Of a stretch of 64,000 nt of DNA, positions 8,479 to 15,390 are shown piece by piece; positions within the stretch are counted from its first letter, which is position 1, and the number at the start of each line of letters is the position of its first letter. The stretch spans positions 1-64,000 of the forward strand of contig CAXMOM010000058.1 of the NCBI GenBank assembly GCA_964195425.1, read 5' to 3'. The notes beneath the pieces were generated by a model. It was not told where the DNA came from. It searched no databases and was given only the letters and a program-made list of their open reading frames with translations. Position numbers and translations under genes: made by a program. This DNA comes from Glaciecola sp964195425. Its GTDB lineage: Bacteria; Pseudomonadota; Gammaproteobacteria; Enterobacterales; Alteromonadaceae.

Positions 8479-10470
8479 ATGAAAGCTAAAGTAATTGGTT
8501 TATTAATAGTTAGTTTAGGTTTAAATGCATGTGGTGGTTCTGATTCTGGGAATACCAACAATAACCGTCCTAACCTTCCTCCCACTACAATAGCGCCTTC
8601 TACTGGTAATATAACTCCCTTAATAGACAATCAAACGGTTCAAATATATGGCGAGTCGCAAACATTAGCTGGCGGCGCAATAGGGTTTGCTCTTGTACCA
8701 AAAGGAACGAGACAAGTAGATTCAATCAGTTGGCAACAAACGAGTGGGCCAACGCTAACATTTTTAGCGAATAACAGCCAAACCGTTGGCTTTGATGTGC
8801 CGACAAGTGGTAATTATAGTTTGAACGTTAATGTTAAAATGATAGGAGAAAGTCAATCCAGTAGCTTTACTGTGGATTTTTCGGCTGCAGCAGGACAACA
8901 AAAAGCAGCTGTACGACTTGACCATACCGCTACCGAACTTTCAAAAGTATCATTGCATGTTGGCGTCCCAGATGGCAAAACAATGCAAAACGTCGTCTGG
9001 ACACAGCTAGGTGGGCCACAGGCTCAGAATGTCACACCTCAAGATGCGTTTTTATTTTTCGATGCGCCCTCGGTAATTGCTGATTCTGTTCTTAAATATA
9101 GGGCTAATGTAAGCTATACCGACGGTGGTAGCGGTGAAGATGAAGTATTGGTAACGATTAAAGACGTAGATTTCGACACTAATGGCCTGTTTTATGGAAA
9201 CAATAATATTATTAGTGAAGATATGTATGCATATCGTGCAAACAGTCCTTTCAAAAACGCATTAGAACGCTGCGTTTACAATAACTATATACCCAATCCA
9301 CCAGCCTGTACTTTCCAAGATTTACCTTTGATTGGTATGCAAACAAGAACACCTTCTGTGGAAGATGTGTTAAACAGGACCTTAGTATCACACGCGTGGA
9401 TGGGCGATAGGTTTGCTGATTATTTGCAAAATTCAGCGGCAGGTCTCGACATGTTAAATTTGTTACGAGGCGTAACCGCAGTAATTATTTCATACGATGT
9501 GCGCCCTTCGTTCTACTGGGTAGCGACCGGTGCAATTTATTTAGATGCCAATAGTTTTTGGCAGTCCCCTGCCGAAAGAGATACCTTAAACGACCAACCC
9601 GACTTTAGGTCCGATTTTGGTAGTGACTTACAATTCAGTGTTTTTTGGCGATACACCAAGGACAATGACTACTACCCAAAACCTCGTATAGACAAACAAG
9701 GGCGTGCACAACGAGACTTCTCTGATGTGGAAGCGAGTATCTCGTGGCTTATGTATCATGAACTCGCGCATGCAAATGATTTTTTCTCGCCTGATTCATG
9801 GTCGGCTATAAACACAAATACTACACCTCTTGCGTACTTCCAAAATAACGGAACAAGTTCTGACATATTGTCGGTTACCTTGCCATTACGATCGAGTGAA
9901 ATGCACTCACTTGCACAAGTCAGGTTTGATAACCAAACACCAACGACAATCGAGCGTAACTATGCAGGAACAGACGTAGAGGGCTTCTTTACGCCAGATA
10001 TTGCGGCATCTTTTTATTCATATTTCACCGAGCGTGAAGACTTTGCTACTTTAGTTGAACGATATATGATGCTTTATAGACTAGACGCCGAGGCCGATTT
10101 AGCCATTATTGATGGACGTACATCCAGCGATGAACCGCTAGTGGTTTGGGGGCAGCGCAATCGTATTAGCGAAAGTAGTTTAGAAGACAGAACTGTTTAT
10201 GCGCTTAGCCGAGTATATCCTGAACTTGATGATGTACGCGTAGTTTTACGATCACTGCCCGTCCCTGTTTTAATGGCGCCAAATCTAGGCTGGTTTGAAA
10301 ATTTGGAAATTTCGCCTGAAGATACTAATCCTTTTGGAAACAGTGCGCTTAATAGGCTGATTAATCGTGAGGTCGTGTTACGAAAAAAATTAACTCCTGC
10401 GCAGCGAAATGCTTTAGAACGAGACGCCGACACAGACATACACAAAGGTAGATTTCATATTTCAAACTAG
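8479..10470 (+). CDS. Large lipoprotein with tandem beta-sandwich-like repeats and an HExxH metallopeptidase-like motif
   Basis: I do not recognise this 663-residue protein. It begins with a lipoprotein signal (MKAKVIGLLIVSLGLNAC, lipid-bearing Cys18), followed by a Gly/Ser/Asn linker. Residues about 50-130 and 140-230 look like two PKD/Ig-like modules: each has a W-x-Q-x-x-G-P signature (SWQQTSGP, VWTQLGGP) and ends in a strand-rich stretch. The C-terminal region carries HELAH at 427-431 within a helix-like MYHELAHANDF. A candidate third zinc ligand lies in EREDFATLVERYMM, so it is probably a gluzincin-type metallopeptidase or a catalytically related domain. It is probably anchored to the outer membrane facing the periplasm or the cell surface. 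It starts 3 bases after the DUF2069 gene and converges on hda. Confidence 0.7.
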   Translation: MKAKVIGLLIVSLGLNACGGSDSGNTNNNRPNLPPTTIAPSTGNITPLIDNQTVQIYGESQTLAGGAIGFALVPKGTRQVDSISWQQTSGPTLTFLANNSQTVGFDVPTSGNYSLNVNVKMIGESQSSSFTVDFSAAAGQQKAAVRLDHTATELSKVSLHVGVPDGKTMQNVVWTQLGGPQAQNVTPQDAFLFFDAPSVIADSVLKYRANVSYTDGGSGEDEVLVTIKDVDFDTNGLFYGNNNIISEDMYAYRANSPFKNALERCVYNNYIPNPPACTFQDLPLIGMQTRTPSVEDVLNRTLVSHAWMGDRFADYLQNSAAGLDMLNLLRGVTAVIISYDVRPSFYWVATGAIYLDANSFWQSPAERDTLNDQPDFRSDFGSDLQFSVFWRYTKDNDYYPKPRIDKQGRAQRDFSDVEASISWLMYHELAHANDFFSPDSWSAINTNTTPLAYFQNNGTSSDILSVTLPLRSSEMHSLAQVRFDNQTPTTIERNYAGTDVEGFFTPDIAASFYSYFTEREDFATLVERYMMLYRLDAEADLAIIDGRTSSDEPLVVWGQRNRISESSLEDRTVYALSRVYPELDDVRVVLRSLPVPVLMAPNLGWFENLEISPEDTNPFGNSALNRLINREVVLRKKLTPAQRNALERDADTDIHKGRFHISN

Positions 10471-10498
10471 CATAAAGTAAATACCTAAGATTGCTTAA

Positions 10499-11206
10499 TT
10501 ACAAACCTAGCGTTGATTTTATAAATGGGATTGTTATTTTGCGTTTGCTTTCAAGTGATGCCTTGTCTAAAGCGTCGATTACCAACCTGAGATCGCGCAT
10601 ATTACGCGACGTACGGTTGAGTAAAAACCCTATCGCGTCCTCTGTGTACCCTATCCTTATTGCTTTTAAATGGTTTTCTAGTGCTTCACATTTGTCTGCA
10701 TCGTTAAGCGGGTGAAGAGCATAGTTTGTGCCCCACGACAGGCGAGTACGTAAGTCTGCCAAAGTGTATTCTATTTCGTCAATTGGCTTGCTGGTGGCAA
10801 TTAGCAATAACTTGCCCTGTGCTTCAGTAAATTGATTTATCGTGTCAAAAATTGCTGTTTGCCAGCTAGAAATTGCATTGATCGATTGCAGGTTATCTAT
10901 ACATAGAACATCTTTATTTATGAGTCCCAATAGCATTTCAGGGGGCATATTAATAATTTGGGCTAGGTCGACATATTGTTGCGTTAACCCATTTAACGAA
11001 GCCTGTTCGCTAATGGCGAGCAATAAGTGAGATTTTCCTGCGCCTACGCTACCTGTTACCACACAAATTCGTTGAGATGCATGTGGATAATTTACCTGAT
11101 TGGCGAGTACATCTTGAACGTGGCTAAGAAGTTGACTGTTTTCACCTTCCACAAAGTTTTCTAGGCTATCCTGCTTACGAAAAGAAACCGGTAATATTAG
11201 CTGCAT
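10499..11206 (-). CDS. hda: DnaA inactivator Hda
   Basis: Hda is an AAA+ protein that, with the DNA-loaded sliding clamp, stimulates ATP hydrolysis by DnaA (RIDA) and so prevents re-initiation of replication. The 235-residue product starts MQLILPV, carrying the Q-L-x-L-P clamp-binding motif needed for DnaN contact. Walker A is GSVGAGKSH (52-60) and Walker B is VLCIDNLQ. It abuts the upstream DUF2066 gene with no spacer, so they form one leftward unit. The E. coli neighbours uraA-upp are absent between hda and purM. Confidence 0.95.
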   Translation of the reverse strand: MQLILPVSFRKQDSLENFVEGENSQLLSHVQDVLANQVNYPHASQRICVVTGSVGAGKSHLLLAISEQASLNGLTQQYVDLAQIINMPPEMLLGLINKDVLCIDNLQSINAISSWQTAIFDTINQFTEAQGKLLLIATSKPIDEIEYTLADLRTRLSWGTNYALHPLNDADKCEALENHLKAIRIGYTEDAIGFLLNRTSRNMRDLRLVIDALDKASLESKRKITIPFIKSTLGL

Positions 11207-12628
11207 CTATTCGCCTTGCCACCTAAACGATACTGCAGCTAGTTCTGATCTTGAGTCATAACTGAGTCGGTTATCAAGCAGTAGTATAGATTTGAGTTGT
11301 GTTATAGATATTTTTTGATCAACTTCGATTAATGCAACATCATTCAATTGTTTGATTAAACGTACATTTTCTACCGACGGAATAGATTTGATTAAGGCAA
11401 TCATATTTACGTAATCTTCTAAAGAATCTATACCACTAACCGTTGCCTTGATAGATTGGCTAGGGGTCTGTGATTGCGTATTGAGTGCAAATTCTTTTGC
11501 TAACATATTTGCATATACATCGACTAAAGCTAAAATAACACCGTATTCACTTTCACCGAATAAACGGCCAGTCTCTACCTTTTTTGAACGTGTAAAATCA
11601 ACATATGTAATGATATAGTCAAGTTTATGCGTGGTGCCTTGCGGTATAGGTATGTTTGCCAGAAGCCTTTGCTCTCTGGGCTTGTTTAATCTTTGCTGTT
11701 GATTCTCGTCAACATAAACGTCAGTTGCTGCTTGTGGATCGTCTATTGCGGATAAATCTGTCTCAGAATCTGTTTGATCATCTAGAGGGCTTTGTGTTTG
11801 AGTGTTAAAGAATTGAGCGCTGTCGTTTTTATACAAAATTGCTGAAGCTTGATTATAGGGTTGAACCGTCGCACTAATCAGATAATCTGTATTATAACGC
11901 ACACTTTGATCTTGTAGTTTCGATATGAACTGATTCCACACATCATAAACAGACACGTTAATGGTATCTTGCAGATCACCTAATGGTGTAACTACTTCAA
12001 CGCCCCTTGCAAAAGCTTTTAAACTTACTTTTTGTGCCACTTCACTGTTAGAGTATTGAGAGAATACTACCTTTTGCTTGTTACTATTCTCTAATGCTAA
12101 CCAGACAACGGCGGAAGGACGCAAGCTTGCCCATACACTTAGTCCACTTGCTAATAATAAATTTTCTACTTTAGCTTGATTAAATGTTGCTTCAAATACT
12201 AAACTTTGACCTTGCTGTATAAAACTGCTTGCGGTAAGAAATTGTTCGTAATTATCGATCGCTCGGGATATTTCCGGTTCTTTAATCACTTCAATATTGC
12301 CGCTTAGTTTTACAAAAACTTGCTGAAGTGCCAACTCTCCCGCCTTTTGCTGGCTTTCAACAGATTGGTCATCCACAGCGATACGCCCAATGTTAACGTG
12401 GTCGATGTTGCTCGCTAAACTCGTAAAACTACTTGTGAATAGCAGATACCCGAACAGCATTAAATATAGACAAGGTGAATCTTTGGTCCGCTGTTGGCCA
12501 GTCAAGTCGCCATTTGAACAATTAGTTCTATTTGTACATGACCACTGCAATAGGCAATCAATCAACAATTTTTTTAGCAAATTATTCTCTTTCGCTGTTA
12601 AGGTGAATAAATGCCTATTGTCGAACAT
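11207..12628 (-). CDS. DUF2066 secreted/periplasmic protein
   Basis: This protein belongs to the DUF2066 family (PF09839), of unknown function, which commonly lies between hda and purM in marine gammaproteobacteria. The recognisable family region starts at NIDHVNIGRIAVDDQS and follows a hydrophobic signal-like segment (MLFGYLLFTSSFTSLAS, residues 57-73). The preceding 56 residues are Asn/Cys-rich and unusual, so the real start may be the ATG at 12460 or another downstream codon. Neither candidate has a clear ribosome binding site. It is immediately followed by hda and is divergent from purM. Confidence 0.75.
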   Translation of the reverse strand: MFDNRHLFTLTAKENNLLKKLLIDCLLQWSCTNRTNCSNGDLTGQQRTKDSPCLYLMLFGYLLFTSSFTSLASNIDHVNIGRIAVDDQSVESQQKAGELALQQVFVKLSGNIEVIKEPEISRAIDNYEQFLTASSFIQQGQSLVFEATFNQAKVENLLLASGLSVWASLRPSAVVWLALENSNKQKVVFSQYSNSEVAQKVSLKAFARGVEVVTPLGDLQDTINVSVYDVWNQFISKLQDQSVRYNTDYLISATVQPYNQASAILYKNDSAQFFNTQTQSPLDDQTDSETDLSAIDDPQAATDVYVDENQQQRLNKPREQRLLANIPIPQGTTHKLDYIITYVDFTRSKKVETGRLFGESEYGVILALVDVYANMLAKEFALNTQSQTPSQSIKATVSGIDSLEDYVNMIALIKSIPSVENVRLIKQLNDVALIEVDQKISITQLKSILLLDNRLSYDSRSELAAVSFRWQGE

Positions 12629-12737
12629 TTATTCAGGTTTTGCATTAAAATTTTAGTTAAGTTTTTAATACCCTTTAATTCGTCATACTGGTAACATATG
12701 GCGCGATTTAAATAGCCAAATCAAGAGAGGAATATAA

Positions 12738-13775
12738 GTGTCAGATTCAAGCCATTCATTGACTTATAAAGATGCAGGCGTCGATATAGACGCGGGCAAT
12801 GAACTAGTAGAACGTATCAAGTCTGTTTCAAAAGCAACTCATCGGCCAGAAGTTAAAGGCGGTTTGGGTGGCTTTGGTGCGCTTTGCTCCTTACCTCAAA
12901 AATATAAGAATCCTCTTTTGGTATCAGGTACCGATGGCGTTGGCACAAAATTGCGCTTGGCTATGGACCATAATAGACATGACGGAATTGGTATTGATTT
13001 GGTAGCAATGTGTGTAAACGACCTGATTGTTCAGGGTGCTGAGCCTTTATTTTTCCTCGATTACTATGCGACAGGAAAACTTGATGTTGATACCGCAGCT
13101 GCCGTTGTTACTAGTATTGGTAAAGGGTGTGAATTATCGAACTGTGCGCTTATTGGCGGTGAAACTGCCGAAATGCCAGGGATGTATCACGGCAATGATT
13201 ACGATGTGGCTGGATTTTGTGTCGGTGTTGTAGAAGCTAGCGAAGTTATTGACGGTACAAAAGTAAAAGCTGGCGACACGCTTATTGCTCTGGGGTCATC
13301 TGGTCCGCACTCAAATGGTTACTCATTGGTCAGAAAAATAATCGAAGTTGCCAAGGTAGATGTAAATGAATCTTTGGATGGAAAGCCAGTTATCGATCAT
13401 TTGTTAGAACCCACCAGAATTTATGTTAAAAATACATTAGCCCTACTTGCAGAGCATAATGTGAATGCTATTTCTCATATTACGGGCGGTGGATTTTGGG
13501 AGAATATTCCAAGAGTGTTACCCGATAACGTTACCGCGCAAATTGACGCGTCATCGTGGGAGTGGCCAGCAATTTTTTCTTTCTTGCAAGAAAAGGGCAA
13601 CGTAAGCACCCATGAGATGTATCGGACATTTAACTGTGGCGTAGGCCTTTTATTAGCCGTAAACAATGAAGACGCTAGTGATATTGTGGCTTTTTTATCT
13701 GCCGCAGGTGAAAACGCTTGGATAATAGGTGAGTTAACCAGTAAAACAGGCGAAGAAGCCGTTATTATAAAGTAA
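12738..13775 (+). CDS. purM: Phosphoribosylformylglycinamidine cyclo-ligase
   Basis: PurM (AIR synthetase) carries out the ATP-dependent ring closure of FGAM to AIR in purine synthesis. The product is 345 residues, identical in length to the E. coli enzyme, starting at a GTG preceded by GAGAGG. Typical segments are SYKDAGVDIDAG-like (here TYKDAGVDIDAGNELVERI), GTDGVGTKLRLA, CVNDLIVQGAEPLFFLDYYA and the GGETAEMPGMY nucleotide-binding region. It is the first gene of a purM-purN-DUF3108 operon. No purine-repressor operator of the E. coli type is visible upstream. Confidence 0.97.
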   Translation: MSDSSHSLTYKDAGVDIDAGNELVERIKSVSKATHRPEVKGGLGGFGALCSLPQKYKNPLLVSGTDGVGTKLRLAMDHNRHDGIGIDLVAMCVNDLIVQGAEPLFFLDYYATGKLDVDTAAAVVTSIGKGCELSNCALIGGETAEMPGMYHGNDYDVAGFCVGVVEASEVIDGTKVKAGDTLIALGSSGPHSNGYSLVRKIIEVAKVDVNESLDGKPVIDHLLEPTRIYVKNTLALLAEHNVNAISHITGGGFWENIPRVLPDNVTAQIDASSWEWPAIFSFLQEKGNVSTHEMYRTFNCGVGLLLAVNNEDASDIVAFLSAAGENAWIIGELTSKTGEEAVIIK

Positions 13776-13780
13776 TTATT

Positions 13781-14494
13781 GTGCTTTCATCTCCCACATC
13801 AAAACGTATCCTTGTGCTTGTATCTGGTTCAGGCAGTAACCTACAGGCTATTATTGATGAGTGCGCAGCCGGTTTTATCAATGGTAAAATAGTGGGGGTC
13901 ATTTCTAATGTCCCTAAGGTATTTGCCCTACAAAGGGCAACTGCGCATAATATTCCTAATGTGGTTGTTGACCATACATCTTTCGAAAATAGAATGCTTT
14001 TTGATCACGCTTTAGCCGAGACAGTTAATGAGTTTGCACCTGATTTGATTGTTTTGGCTGGGTTTATGCGTATATTAAGTGAAAGTTTCGTTTCACAATT
14101 CTCAGGGAGAATGCTGAATATACACCCCTCACTTTTGCCCAAATATCCAGGTTTGCACACACACAAGAAAGTTATCGAAAATGGAGATGCTCATCATGGT
14201 GCCTCTGTACATTTTGTTACCGCTGAACTAGATGGCGGCCCTGTAGTCTTACAGTCAGTTGTTGATGTTAATAATGCCGATTCAATTGTGAGTTTGCAGA
14301 CAAAGTTAGCACACACCGAATGGCTTATATACCCGTTAGCTGTGAAGTGGTTTTGCCAAGAGACTTTACGATTGAAGCAAGACAAAGTATGGTTTAGTGA
14401 AGATTTAGACTTTTTGCTCTCAATAGACAAGGAGTCTGCTCACTGCAAGTTAAAAATAACTAAAGGACTGCAAAATGACGAGGATAAACGCTAG
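13781..14494 (+). CDS. purN: Phosphoribosylglycinamide formyltransferase
   Basis: PurN transfers the formyl group of 10-formyl-THF to GAR. The N-terminus contains the glycine-rich ILVLVSGSGSNLQAII, and the catalytic region includes NIHPSLLPKYPGLHTH and the HHGASVHFVTAELDGGPVV loop. The start GTG is 5 bases after the purM stop. At 237 residues it is about 25 longer than E. coli PurN, with extra length mostly at the charged C-terminus. The last 20 bases overlap the following DUF3108 gene, indicating coupling. Confidence 0.95.
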   Translation: MLSSPTSKRILVLVSGSGSNLQAIIDECAAGFINGKIVGVISNVPKVFALQRATAHNIPNVVVDHTSFENRMLFDHALAETVNEFAPDLIVLAGFMRILSESFVSQFSGRMLNIHPSLLPKYPGLHTHKKVIENGDAHHGASVHFVTAELDGGPVVLQSVVDVNNADSIVSLQTKLAHTEWLIYPLAVKWFCQETLRLKQDKVWFSEDLDFLLSIDKESAHCKLKITKGLQNDEDKR

Positions 14495-15245
14495 CTTTAT
14501 ATTAATAAGCGCATTAGCAAGTAGCGTCTTTTTTTCATCACCGACCTTCGCGTTGGTAAATAAAAGCGCCGGCGTTCCCTCTATAGCATCAGTGCAGTTG
14601 GCTTCTATCGCTTATAAAAATTTGAAACCTTTCAGCGCTAATTATGTGACTTTTCGCTCCGGTAACGATGTAGGCAGCGCTATACTCGAGCTAAAACCTA
14701 TTGACAACAACCAATATGAACTGACTTACCAATCTAAAGTGTCACGATTTTTCTTGTCTGACAGACGTTACGAAAAAACCACATTTTCTAATAAGTCAGG
14801 TAGCTTAATACCACTTCATTACGATTATAAACGCACTGGCACGGGCCCCAATAAAGCACTCTCGGTCAAATTCGACCAAGAAAATCAAAAAATTCAGATT
14901 GTTGATGGAGAAGAGTTAACGTGGAATGGTGAGTTTGACAATCAACTATTCAGAGTGGATTTTCCTCAAAAACTTGCACAAGGTGCTACGAGTACTCAAT
15001 ATGATTTTATTAATTACAGGGGTGAAAAACGTAAATATACCCTAGAGGTTATTGAAACCGACAACTTGTCCCTCCCCTACGGCAACATTACCGCTATTAA
15101 AGTGCTAATTGGTCGTGAATCCTCCAAGAGAGTCACCTACGCTTGGTTCGCTCCAAGTCTCAATTTTAATCTTGTCCGCCTACAGCAATTCAAAAACGAC
15201 AAAGAACAAGGTGACATGCAGTTAGATACGTTTGACTATTTATAG
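14475..15245 (+). CDS. DUF3108 exported protein
   Basis: This is a 256-residue protein of the DUF3108 family (PF11306), of unknown function. It has an N-terminal signal peptide (hydrophobic stretch about residues 7-26, ending near SSPTFA) and then a beta-rich body typical of periplasmic proteins that share a lipocalin- or LolB-like strand pattern. It overlaps purN by 20 bases, and this purMN-DUF3108 order recurs in marine gammaproteobacteria, so it is cotranscribed with purine genes without an obvious functional link. No catalytic motif is evident. Confidence 0.8.
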   Translation: MTRINASFILISALASSVFFSSPTFALVNKSAGVPSIASVQLASIAYKNLKPFSANYVTFRSGNDVGSAILELKPIDNNQYELTYQSKVSRFFLSDRRYEKTTFSNKSGSLIPLHYDYKRTGTGPNKALSVKFDQENQKIQIVDGEELTWNGEFDNQLFRVDFPQKLAQGATSTQYDFINYRGEKRKYTLEVIETDNLSLPYGNITAIKVLIGRESSKRVTYAWFAPSLNFNLVRLQQFKNDKEQGDMQLDTFDYL

Positions 15246-15366
15246 TAATAGATTTTTGTATCAGCCTTTTCGTATACGCTAACACTGTACATTTTTGTTA
15301 ATATTGTTAACGAATGTTTAACATTGTTTACTTGATTTTCTAGTCATTTCTGGTTACCTTTCACTT

Positions 15367-15383
15367 ATCTGGTCAGACCTTGG
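15367..15383 (+). promoter_or_regulatory. FadR-like operator upstream of fadE
   Basis: The 17-base sequence ATCTGGTCAGACCTTGG closely matches the gammaproteobacterial FadR operator, whose core is TGGTCNGACCA (10 of 11 positions). It ends 7 bases before the fadE start codon and overlaps the likely ribosome-binding region, so bound FadR would block transcription or initiation until long-chain acyl-CoA releases it. The site is seen in the sequence; the regulator is inferred, since fadR is not in the window. Confidence 0.7.
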
Positions 15384-15390
15384 GGAATAT

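Noticed and set aside
12629..12737. Search for a purine-repressor (PurR) box before purM
   Set aside because: No sequence close to the known operator ACGCAAACGTTTGCGT was present.
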